Origin: DASVTR01 sp036387475
GTDB lineage: Bacteria > Acidobacteriota > Blastocatellia > Pyrinomonadales > Pyrinomonadaceae
DNA length: 64,000 bases
Direction: 5' to 3'
NCBI GenBank assembly: GCA_036387475.1
Contig: DASVTR010000003.1
Coordinates: 186,001 to 250,000, forward strand
In this document: positions 1-7,088 of the stretch, piece after piece
Numbering within the stretch: position 1 is the first letter of the stretch
Layout of the letters: each line of letters starts with the position of its first letter
Translations under genes and position numbers: made by a program
The notes under the pieces: generated by a model
Database searches by the model: none
Told to the model about the DNA's origin: nothing
Seen by the model: only the letters and a program-made list of their open reading frames with translations

Positions 1-114
1 AGGTTTATCAGGCCGCCTTTCATCGTTGCTTTTGGAATCGCTGGCGCTTCCTCGCTTAATAGGCTACGCTCACCAAACAACGCGCTAATAAATCTTAACT
101 TCAAGAGGTCGCCG

Positions 115-720
115 ATGATAGACAAGCCTGCTGAAAATCAGCATCCGATTCACGACTTGATTAAAAGGCGTTGGAGTCCGAGAGCCTTTTCCGCTCAACC
201 TGTCGAGACGGAGAAACTGCTGAGCCTGCTGGAAGCTGCGCGCTGGGCTGCCTCCTGCTTTAACGAACAGCCCTGGAGCTTCATCGTCGCGACGAAGGAG
301 AGCGAAGAGGAGTATGAGCGACTGCTCGGTTGTCTGGTCGAATCAAACGCGCGTTGGGCGCAGTATGCTCCGGTGTTGATGCTCTCCGTCGCCAAGCTCA
401 ACTTCGAGCGCAACGCCAAGCCGAACCGCCATGCCTTTCATGATGTCGGACAGGCGGCTGCGAGCCTCACCCTACAGGCCACGGCGCTTGGATTGGTCGT
501 GCATCAGATGGCCGGATTCGATATTGCGAAGGCGCGCGAGCGATTCAGTATCCCGGAAGGTTACGAGGCGGTCGCAGCGATTGCCGTCGGGTATCAGAAT
601 GAGGCCGACAGTTTGCCTGAAGACTTGCGGGAGAAAGAAGAAGCGCCGCGCACGCGCCGCCCGCTCGATAGTTTCGTTTTCACAGGAACATGGGGAGAAA
701 CCTCGCCGTTTCTCAAGTAG
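115..720 (+). CDS. Nitroreductase family protein (FMN-dependent)
   Basis: This 201-residue protein fits the NfsB/FMN-type nitroreductase family, small cytoplasmic FMN flavoproteins that reduce nitro or quinone substrates with NAD(P)H. The N-terminus carries the FMN-phosphate motif RRWSPRAF at about residues 18-25, followed by LLEAARWAASCFNEQPW, the usual helix and active-site region. The later DVGQAAASLTLQATALGL stretch matches the family's second FMN-binding helix. The ATG at 115 follows an AGAGG-like site. It is read alone or with the downstream truA (33-nt gap). The substrate cannot be told from the sequence. Confidence 0.88.
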   Translation: MIDKPAENQHPIHDLIKRRWSPRAFSAQPVETEKLLSLLEAARWAASCFNEQPWSFIVATKESEEEYERLLGCLVESNARWAQYAPVLMLSVAKLNFERNAKPNRHAFHDVGQAAASLTLQATALGLVVHQMAGFDIAKARERFSIPEGYEAVAAIAVGYQNEADSLPEDLREKEEAPRTRRPLDSFVFTGTWGETSPFLK

Positions 721-753
721 GCGCAAAAGCATTGGGCGGCGGACAAACGAACT

Positions 754-1539
754 ATGCAGACGTTCAGGATGGATGTCGAATATGAAGGCACGCGCTACGG
801 CGGCTGGCAAAAGCAGCCGGACAAGCGAACCGTTCAGGGCGAGTTGATAAAGGCTGCTGAAACCTTTCTGAAAACCAGAGTGGAAATCGGCGGCTCAGGC
901 AGAACGGACGCGGGCGTTCACGCCCTTCGTCAGGTCGCGCACATGAAGATAACGACGCCCTTTAGGCCGCCTTCCATTAGACAAATTCAAATAGGCATCA
1001 ACAGCCTTCTGCCACACGACATCAACATTCTCAAGCTACAGAACGCGCCCGCCCGCTTTCACTCCCGCCACGACGCCCTCGCTCGCTACTACCTTTATCA
1101 AATCTCCACTAGACGGACGGCCTTCGGCAAATCATTCGTCTGGTGGGTGAGAGATCGTCTCGATGTGGCAGCGATGATGGAAGCCAGCCAATTGTTCGTG
1201 GGCCGTCAAGACTTCCGCTCTTTCTGCGAAAGCGCCGACTCACAAAGCTCAACGCTCGTGCACGTCAGCGAAGCACAGGTGCTAGCACACGGCGGTCTCA
1301 TCCTGTTCCGCATTGGCGCGAGTCATTTTCTCTGGAAGATGGTGCGCCGCCTCACTGGAGCACTCGTAGAGGTGGGACGAGGCAATCTGACATCAGCTGG
1401 CTTACAAGAACTGCTCGACACTTACTCTAAAGAGCCTGCCGCGTGGACTGCTCCGCCTTCGGGATTATTTCTGGAACGCGTCCTTTACGCAGGCGAACAT
1501 CAACAGGCGGCACTCGTTCCTGCATTTCATCAAATCTAA
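754..1539 (+). CDS. truA: tRNA pseudouridine synthase TruA (first copy, divergent)
   Basis: TruA converts uridines 38-40 of the tRNA anticodon arm to pseudouridine. The catalytic motif GGSGRTDAGVHAL places the nucleophilic Asp at residue 52. The YEGTRYGGWQ start, the RYYLYQI strand and the FLWKMVRRLTGALVEVGRG C-terminal motif support the family. Length (261 aa) is normal. A second, more canonical TruA lies at 21796-22548, and the two differ strongly outside the motifs, so this copy may have another uridine or RNA target. It sits 33 nt after the nitroreductase and converges on sdhB. Confidence 0.9.
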   Translation: MQTFRMDVEYEGTRYGGWQKQPDKRTVQGELIKAAETFLKTRVEIGGSGRTDAGVHALRQVAHMKITTPFRPPSIRQIQIGINSLLPHDINILKLQNAPARFHSRHDALARYYLYQISTRRTAFGKSFVWWVRDRLDVAAMMEASQLFVGRQDFRSFCESADSQSSTLVHVSEAQVLAHGGLILFRIGASHFLWKMVRRLTGALVEVGRGNLTSAGLQELLDTYSKEPAAWTAPPSGLFLERVLYAGEHQQAALVPAFHQI

Positions 1540-1659
1540 CCATGACAAATCTTTCATCCCGCCGCCTAGTCCGTGCCGAAGCAATCGTCGCTTTATCGTC
1601 AATCCTTCTCCCGCAAAGCTTCGAGCGCGGCAAATGATGCCTCTTGTCGCTTTACAGTC

Positions 1660-2445
1660 CTAATGCTTGAGCCAGCCGAAGAGGCCGTGGATGATGGTTT
1701 CGCGGTTCTCTTCGTAGATGGCTTTGGTGAGCGGGATGGACATGGGGCAGACGCGTACGCAGTTCTGGGCGTTGCCGCAGTTGGTGATGCCGTCTTCGCC
1801 CATGATGCCTTCGAGGCGCTCGTCGCGCGTCATCTTGCCTGATGGGTGCATGTTCTGGTAGCGCACCTGTGCGATGGCTTGCGGGCCTATGTATTGGTCG
1901 TCTTCATATTGCGGGCAGGCTTCGAGGCAGCAGCCGCAGGTCATGCAGCGCGAGTAAGCGTAGCGCTCCGCGACTTCATCCTGCGTCATCTTCGGCCCTG
2001 GGCCAAGATCGTATGAGCCGTCAATCTCAATCCACGCCTTGACCTGCTTGAGATGGTCGAACATCCTCGTGCGGTCAACGACGAGGTCGCGGACGTTCGG
2101 AAACTTCGTCATCGGCTCTAAGGTGATGGGTTGATCCAACTGGTCTACGAGCGCAGAGCAGGATTGACGCACACGTCCGTTAATAATCATCGTGCAGATG
2201 CCGCAGACCTGTTCGAGGCAGTTCATGTTCCAGACGGGCGGAGTGGTCTGCTTGCCGTCGCGCGTGACAGGGTTTTTCTGAATCTCCATCAGGCACGAGA
2301 TGATATTGAGATTCGGACGATAGGGCAGCTCAAACTCTTCCCAGTATTGATTGGCGTCCGGATTTTCGCGCCGACGAATACGGATGACGACCACATTGGA
2401 TGTCGTGCTACGGGTGTTGCCGTTGGAATTAACTTGTGCGCTCAT
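1660..2445 (-). CDS. sdhB: Succinate dehydrogenase/fumarate reductase iron-sulfur subunit
   Basis: SdhB carries electrons from the flavoprotein to the membrane quinone site through three iron-sulfur clusters. The [2Fe-2S] ligands are in NCLEQVCGICTMIINGRVRQSC (about residues 84-105). The ferredoxin-type sites are SRCMTCGCCLEACPQY and NCGNAQNCVRVCPMSIP. Length (261 aa) and the extended N-terminus match the Bacillus-like class with a single membrane subunit. It is the last gene of the minus-strand sdh operon, beginning 2 nt after the Uma2 gene ends. No clear hairpin terminator follows in the 120 nt before truA. Confidence 0.96.
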   Translation of the reverse strand: MSAQVNSNGNTRSTTSNVVVIRIRRRENPDANQYWEEFELPYRPNLNIISCLMEIQKNPVTRDGKQTTPPVWNMNCLEQVCGICTMIINGRVRQSCSALVDQLDQPITLEPMTKFPNVRDLVVDRTRMFDHLKQVKAWIEIDGSYDLGPGPKMTQDEVAERYAYSRCMTCGCCLEACPQYEDDQYIGPQAIAQVRYQNMHPSGKMTRDERLEGIMGEDGITNCGNAQNCVRVCPMSIPLTKAIYEENRETIIHGLFGWLKH

Positions 2446-2447
2446 AA

Positions 2448-3014
2448 TTAATCGGTCTTATCGTAGACTGCTTTCAGTGAAAGCGTGCATTCAACAGACG
2501 GTAGCGCGAGAGAGCTTTCGAGTCCGACCATCGCAATGTAAATCCACTTCTCGCGTGACTGCCTGACAAACTGCTCAATGAAAATTTTATCCTGCGAAAT
2601 CAGCAAATACTCCCGCAACGAGTCGAGTTGCTGGTAAGCCTGAAACTTCTCGCCCCTGTCGAAGCCGGAAGTGCTCTCCGAAAGCACTTCGACGATCAGC
2701 GTCGGATTGAGAATCACATCGCTGCGCTCGTCGTGAAATTGCGGCTCCCCGCAGACGACCGAAACGTCAGGGTAAAAGAACTTCCGCGAATCCGGCATCC
2801 GCACTTTAATATCGCTCGTCAAAACATAATATGGACGGCCTTTGAGTTGCTGACCGAGTTCGGCAATTATGTTGACAACCATGACATTGTGCTTGAAGCT
2901 CGCGCCAGACATGGCATACATCACGCCGTCAACGTACTCGCTCTTGTACTCCGCGCGGCGCTCAACCGCCAGATACTCTTCCGGCGTCAGATAAACTTCC
3001 GGCTGAGTGGACAT
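2448..3014 (-). CDS. Uma2 family endonuclease (DUF820, PD-(D/E)XK fold), inserted in sdh operon
   Basis: Uma2/DUF820 proteins have a restriction-endonuclease-like core and mostly unknown roles, and are expanded in cyanobacteria and some other phyla. The core looks intact: SEYVDGVMYAMSGAS near residue 28, FFYPDVSVV with the acidic PD residue, PTLIVEVLSEST with the second acid, and DRGEKFQAYQQL with a Lys. I choose the ATG at 3014 over the GTG at 3020 because a perfect GGAGG (3023-3027) lies 8 nt upstream. The gene sits between sdhA (18-nt gap) and sdhB (2-nt gap), so it is probably co-transcribed with them. A second Uma2 gene is at 23471-24058. Confidence 0.9.
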   Translation of the reverse strand: MSTQPEVYLTPEEYLAVERRAEYKSEYVDGVMYAMSGASFKHNVMVVNIIAELGQQLKGRPYYVLTSDIKVRMPDSRKFFYPDVSVVCGEPQFHDERSDVILNPTLIVEVLSESTSGFDRGEKFQAYQQLDSLREYLLISQDKIFIEQFVRQSREKWIYIAMVGLESSLALPSVECTLSLKAVYDKTD

Positions 3015-3022
3015 CGGCACTA

Positions 3023-3027
3023 CCTCC
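3023..3027 (-). promoter_or_regulatory. Strong Shine-Dalgarno of the embedded Uma2 gene
   Basis: GGAGG on the minus strand lies 8 nt before the ATG at 3014 and just inside the gap after the sdhA stop codon. It decides the start of the Uma2 gene and contrasts with the many genes in this window that lack such a site. Confidence 0.75.
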
Positions 3028-3032
3028 CTGCT

Positions 3033-5057
3033 TTACAACTTATCGCTCTTGCCCCCCGCGTCGTCTATTGATTTGCCCTGCTCACGGCGCGTCTCGGCAT
3101 CGCCCTGGTTGACGTTGCGGACTTCTTCTTTGTTCTGACTCCACACGGCTGGGCCGGTCAAATCTTTCGGCTTCTGCTCCCAGCCATCTGCGGGCACTTG
3201 CTCCGCCCCGTCCTTTTTCGGCGGAAGCTGTGAAGAGGATGAACCGGCGACGACGGCGGCCTGAGCAGTGTCCTGCTTGCCCTTACTGTAGTCGCGCTTG
3301 CGCGGCTTGATGAGCGAGATGTCAACGGCTTCGTAAGAGAGCACAGGGCCTTCGCCGGAATACTCTGCAATCGTCGTCTTGAGGAAATTCTCGTCGTCGC
3401 GGTTCGGAAAATCCGGCTTGTAGTGCGCGCCGCGAGACTCGTTGCGGTTCAGTGCGCCAAGCGTAATGACGCGCGCAAGCTCAAGCATGTTTTTTAGGTG
3501 ACGCGCGTGCGGCAAGGCCATCGTCGCCCACAAATTCGAGTCGTTAATCGAGATTTTTTTATAACGCTCCATCAACTCCAAGAGCTTCGCGTCCGTCGCC
3601 TGCAATTTATCGTTGTAACGAACGACGGTCACGTTATCCGTCATCCACTTGCCCATCTCGTCGTGGATTTTGTACTGGTTCTCCGTGCCCGATTGTTTGA
3701 TGAGCGCGTCGTTAATCTCCTGCTGGCGCTTTAGCTCCTGGTCATAAATCTTTGAACCGTCAGCGCCGTTGCGCTCTACATTCTTCGCAAACTCGATGGC
3801 GGCGGGCGCGGCGATGAAGCCGCCGAAGACGCAACTGACGAGAGAGTTTGCGCCCAGACGATTTGCGCCGTGAATCGAATAATCGCACTCGCCAGCGGCG
3901 AGCAGGCCGGGGATGTTGGTGCGTTGGTCGAAATCAACCCACAGCCCGCCCATCGAATAATGCACGCCGGGGAAGATACGCATGGGGACGTGTCGCGGGT
4001 CGTCGCCGACGAACATCTCGTAGATTTCAAGAATCGCGCCGAGCTTTTTGTCCAACGTTTCGGCAGGAATATGCGAGAGGTCTAGGTAGACTTGATTCTC
4101 ACCGCTTATGCCCATGCCGTCTAGGCAGACTTGAAAGATTTCGCGCGTAGCGATGTCGCGCGGGACAAGGTTGCCGTAGGCCGGATATTTTTCTTCTAGA
4201 AAATACCAGCGCTCCGCTTCGGGGATGGAAGAAGGCGCGCGATTGTCTCCCTTGGCTTTCGGAACCCAGACGCGCCCGCCCTCGCCGCGCGCAGACTCGG
4301 ACATCAAGCGCAGCTTGTCTTCGCCGGGAATAGAGGTCGGATGCACCTGTATAAACTCGCCGTTGGCGTAGCGTGCGCCCTGTTGATAGCAGGCAGAGAC
4401 GGCTGAGCCTGTACAGACCATAGAGTTTGTTGACTTGCCGAAGATAAGGCCCGGCCCGCCCGTCGCCATAATCACGGCGTCAGCCTGAAAGGCTTTGAGT
4501 TCGAGCGTCTGCAAGTTCATCGCGACGAGGCCGCGACACACCTGATGGTCGTCTAAGACCAAAGACATCATCTCCCAGCCTTCATATTTCTTGACCTTGC
4601 CTTCAACCTCGCGGCGTCTGACTTGCTCGTCGAGCGCGTAGAGAAGCTGCTGCCCCGTCGAAGCTCCGGCGAAAGCCGTGCGGTGATGCTTCGTGCCGCC
4701 GAAGCGACGAAAGTCCAGCAAGCCTTCCTTCGTCCGCGAGAAGGGTACGCCCATCCTGTCAAAGAGATAAATAATCGCGGGAGCCATCTCGCACATGGCT
4801 TTGGCTGGCGGTTGGTTAGCGAGGAAATCGCCGCCGTAGACAGTATCGTCAAAGTGCTCATAGGTCGAGTCGCCTTCGCCTTTGGTGTTGACCGCGCCGT
4901 TGATGCCGCCCTGCGCGCAGACAGAGTGTGAACGCTTGACGGGCACAATCGAGAAGAGGTCAACGGCGTGTCCGGCTTCGGCAATTTTCATTGCCGCCGC
5001 TAACCCTGCGAGTCCGCCGCCGACGATTGCGATTTTGATACCTGCAGCTTCTGCCAT
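3033..5057 (-). CDS. sdhA: Succinate dehydrogenase/fumarate reductase flavoprotein subunit
   Basis: SdhA oxidises succinate to fumarate on a covalent FAD at the cytoplasmic face of the membrane. Visible motifs are the FAD-binding GGGLAGLAAA near residue 13, RSHSVCAQGGING with the His expected to bind FAD, the substrate-site HPTSIPG, SARGEGGRVW and the late MGGLWVDFDQRTNIPGLLAAGE. At 674 residues it is longer than Bacillus-type SdhA. The excess is a Ser/Gln/Lys-rich, probably disordered tail after about residue 590. It starts 1 nt after sdhC ends, so the two are coupled. The Uma2 gene and sdhB follow. Confidence 0.96.
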   Translation of the reverse strand: MAEAAGIKIAIVGGGLAGLAAAMKIAEAGHAVDLFSIVPVKRSHSVCAQGGINGAVNTKGEGDSTYEHFDDTVYGGDFLANQPPAKAMCEMAPAIIYLFDRMGVPFSRTKEGLLDFRRFGGTKHHRTAFAGASTGQQLLYALDEQVRRREVEGKVKKYEGWEMMSLVLDDHQVCRGLVAMNLQTLELKAFQADAVIMATGGPGLIFGKSTNSMVCTGSAVSACYQQGARYANGEFIQVHPTSIPGEDKLRLMSESARGEGGRVWVPKAKGDNRAPSSIPEAERWYFLEEKYPAYGNLVPRDIATREIFQVCLDGMGISGENQVYLDLSHIPAETLDKKLGAILEIYEMFVGDDPRHVPMRIFPGVHYSMGGLWVDFDQRTNIPGLLAAGECDYSIHGANRLGANSLVSCVFGGFIAAPAAIEFAKNVERNGADGSKIYDQELKRQQEINDALIKQSGTENQYKIHDEMGKWMTDNVTVVRYNDKLQATDAKLLELMERYKKISINDSNLWATMALPHARHLKNMLELARVITLGALNRNESRGAHYKPDFPNRDDENFLKTTIAEYSGEGPVLSYEAVDISLIKPRKRDYSKGKQDTAQAAVVAGSSSSQLPPKKDGAEQVPADGWEQKPKDLTGPAVWSQNKEEVRNVNQGDAETRREQGKSIDDAGGKSDKL

Positions 5058-5058
5058 A

Positions 5059-5793
5059 TCAGTAGAAAATCCCTCCCCAGATTCCGCCCGGGCGAACGAA
5101 GGCCGCCATCGCGTTGATGCCGACGGCCAGCAGCGCTACTCCGATGGCGATGCAGGCATAGCCCGTCAGTCTTTGCGCGCGTGCGCCGATGGTGATGCCC
5201 CAGTCAACCATAAAGAGCCAGATACCGTTGGCGAAGTGCCAGACGGTTGACGTGATGCCGACGAGGTAGATGGCGAAAATCCATGTATGGCTAAACTCTT
5301 TAGCCACGATGCCAAACGCTTCATTCGGGTGATGCGCGACTGCCTTGCCATAGGTATCAAGGCCGGGAATGATGCCAAAGCGGAAGTTGAGAACGTGAAA
5401 GGCGATAAAGAAAAAAAGGATGATGCCGGTGACGCGCTGAATCGTATAAAACCAGTTGCGCCCGTACGGATAGTTCAAATTATTCGGTCGCCACTCCAAA
5501 GTGATAATCATTCCGTAAAATGCGTGATAGAGCAGCGGAATAAAGATGCCGAAAATTTCTATCAAGAGGACGTAAGGAATGCCCTGCAAGTCTGCGACGG
5601 CCTGATTGAAGTCTGCGACTCCGGTTTCTGGATTGACCGCCTTCGAGTTGGTGTAGAAATGCTCCAGCAGAAAAGCTCCGAGCGGAACGATGCCGGACAA
5701 CTGGTGCAGCTTGCGCAAGATGAAAGTTCTGCTCAAACGAATAGCCATACGTCGGAAAACACTCCTTCGCCGAAAGGCAGTCGGGTCACTCAC
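5059..5793 (-). CDS. sdhC: Succinate dehydrogenase cytochrome b subunit (di-haem, Bacillus type)
   Basis: This 244-residue membrane protein anchors SdhA/SdhB and passes electrons to quinone through haem b. About five hydrophobic helices are visible. Candidate haem-ligand histidines lie in LRKLHQLSG, LLEHFYT, LYHAFYG, IAFHVLN and TVWHFANG, matching the single-subunit di-haem class. It is the first gene of the minus-strand sdhC-sdhA-Uma2-sdhB operon. The start could be the GTG at 5793 or the ATG at 5748, which follows an AAGGAG 13 nt away. Every helix is retained with either. Confidence 0.92.
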   Translation of the reverse strand: MSDPTAFRRRSVFRRMAIRLSRTFILRKLHQLSGIVPLGAFLLEHFYTNSKAVNPETGVADFNQAVADLQGIPYVLLIEIFGIFIPLLYHAFYGMIITLEWRPNNLNYPYGRNWFYTIQRVTGIILFFFIAFHVLNFRFGIIPGLDTYGKAVAHHPNEAFGIVAKEFSHTWIFAIYLVGITSTVWHFANGIWLFMVDWGITIGARAQRLTGYACIAIGVALLAVGINAMAAFVRPGGIWGGIFY

Positions 5794-5927
5794 GCGACCT
5801 GACCTTTCTTCAACGCGGCGGGTTAATTTAGGCTGTCATCGAACGCCACGGATTATATGTGTAAGCCGAAGCGGCCCGCAACCGCCCGCCAACAAGAGCG
5901 CCCGCCACGCGATTTCTGACAGATTGC

Positions 5928-5956
5928 ATCATAGCCCCGCACGGATATAAGGTAAA
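5928..5956 (-). promoter_or_regulatory. Candidate sigma-70-type promoter of the sdh operon
   Basis: On the minus strand TTTACC (5956-5951) and TATGAT (5933-5928) are separated by 17 nt, giving a leader of roughly 130 nt before sdhC. It is back-to-back with the candidate lysR promoter at 5967-5996. Confidence 0.5.
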
Positions 5957-5966
5957 ATGAAAAATA

Positions 5967-5996
5967 TTGCGCGCATAGTTCAGCGTTGCTTATAAT
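5967..5996 (+). promoter_or_regulatory. Candidate promoter of the LysR-type gene
   Basis: TTGCGC and a perfect TATAAT (5991-5996) are separated by 18 nt. Transcription would begin near 6003, so the mRNA leader would consist almost entirely of the palindromic element A1. Confidence 0.5.
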
Positions 5997-6001
5997 TCGG
6001 T

Positions 6002-6097
6002 TAACAGTTTACAGTTTTCGGTTTTCAGTAATCAGCACAGACAAGTTGCTTTTTCTGAAAACTGAAAACCGAAAACTGTCAACTGTTAGCTGTTCTA
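6002..6097. repeat. Palindromic word element A1 (cagttttcggttttcag family)
   Basis: The left arm (6002-6029) and right arm (about 6055-6090) are near-perfect reverse complements around a 25-nt core. The element would fold into a long hairpin in the lysR leader. Its right end is 3 nt from the lysR ATG. Confidence 0.85.
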
Positions 6098-6100
6098 AAA

Positions 6101-6991
6101 ATGCAGATTGAGACTCTCAAAATCTTTTGTGACCTGGTGGAGACGCAGAGCTTTTCGCAGGCGGCGGAGATGAATTTCGTGACGCAGTCGGCGGTGAGCC
6201 AGCAGGTGCGCGGGCTTGAAGAGAAGTTCAAGCGGCGATTGTTGGAGCGCGTGCGTGGGCGGCGGGAGGTGCGTCTGACGGACGCGGGCGAGAGCTTTCA
6301 TCAGGAGAGCTTGAAGGTTTTGGAGGCTTACAGGCGGTTGCAGGAGAGTATGCGCGGCCTGGACGGAACGGTCAGCGGGACGGTGCGCGTGGCGACCGTC
6401 TACAGCGTTGGCCTGCACGAGTTGCCGCCCGCCGTGCGCCGCTTTATGGAGTTGTATCCGTCGGCCAAGATTGATCTCGAATATAGCCGCACGACGCGCG
6501 TCGTGCGCGACGTGTTGAGCGGCGCGGTTGATTTGGGCGTGGTCGCGTACCCTGAGAAGCGGCGCGGCCTCTCGGTCGTACAGTTACCGGGCGATAGGCT
6601 GGTGCTCATCTGCCCGCCGTCGCATCCGCTGGCTGCGCGTAAGAAAATCAGGGCGACGGAGCTAAAGGAGCAGGGCTTCGTGCTCTTTGAGCGCGACATT
6701 CCGACGCGCCGCGCCACCGACCGCATCCTGAAATCGCACGGGGTAACGGTCAGGCGCGTCGCCGAGTTTGATAATATCGAGACGATCAAGCGTGCGGTCG
6801 AAGTAGGCTTCGGCGCGGCCATCGTTCCGCGCCCCAGCGTTTTGGACGAGCAGCGTAGCGGGCAGTTGGCAGTCGTACAATTGGCCGAACCCGAATGGAC
6901 GCGCACCGTCGGCATCATACACCGCTCGGATCGCACGCTCGGCATCGCCGCGCGCAAGTTCATAGAGCTACTGACGGAGAAAAAGCAGTGA
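6101..6991 (+). CDS. LysR-family transcriptional regulator
   Basis: The N-terminal winged-helix motif (FCDLVETQSFSQAAEMNFVTQSAVSQQVRGLEE, split here at residues 9-41) is typical of LysR regulators. It is followed by a two-lobed effector-binding domain containing GTVRVATVYSVG and AVDLGVVAYPEK. The 296-residue length is standard, and the binding domain resembles the CysL/CbbR-like branch, so the inducer is unknown. No Shine-Dalgarno precedes the ATG at 6101, because the palindromic element A1 ends only 3 nt upstream. The divergent sdh operon and the downstream amidase are possible targets, the latter by proximity only. Confidence 0.92.
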   Translation: MQIETLKIFCDLVETQSFSQAAEMNFVTQSAVSQQVRGLEEKFKRRLLERVRGRREVRLTDAGESFHQESLKVLEAYRRLQESMRGLDGTVSGTVRVATVYSVGLHELPPAVRRFMELYPSAKIDLEYSRTTRVVRDVLSGAVDLGVVAYPEKRRGLSVVQLPGDRLVLICPPSHPLAARKKIRATELKEQGFVLFERDIPTRRATDRILKSHGVTVRRVAEFDNIETIKRAVEVGFGAAIVPRPSVLDEQRSGQLAVVQLAEPEWTRTVGIIHRSDRTLGIAARKFIELLTEKKQ

Positions 6992-7031
6992 TGAGCGATG
7001 AGTAAAGAAGTGATGAGTAATGAGTGGTGAG
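6989..7031 (+). repeat. Single-arm word repeat G1 (gtgatgagtaatgagtggtgag)
   Basis: A run of related words (tgatgagcgatgag, gtgatgagtaatgag, tggtgag) starts at the lysR stop codon. No matching right arm is seen nearby. The same words flank element B2 at 21648-21795. Confidence 0.6.
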
Positions 7032-7076
7032 TTAAAAGTTTGGGTGCGTATGCTGCCTTTCGAGATGTAGTAAGCC

Positions 7077-7080
7077 GGAG
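7077..7080 (+). promoter_or_regulatory. Shine-Dalgarno GGAG preceding an apparent CTG start
   Basis: GGAG lies 8 nt before the CTG at 7089. The frame has a TAA at 7071-7073, and no ATG, GTG or TTG occurs before the TTG at 7125, so this site argues for non-canonical CTG initiation. Confidence 0.5.
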
Positions 7081-7088
7081 ATAGAAGC

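Larger units (their letters stand above)
5794..6100. other. Divergent intergenic region sdhC / lysR
   Basis: The 307-nt gap contains one candidate promoter for each direction (5928-5956 minus, 5967-5996 plus). The palindromic element A1 fills the side next to lysR. Nothing coding is visible. Confidence 0.7.

Noticed and set aside
1..114. A gene or promoter at the very start of the window
   Set aside because: Only weak -35/-10 resemblances are visible, and no reading frame is supported.
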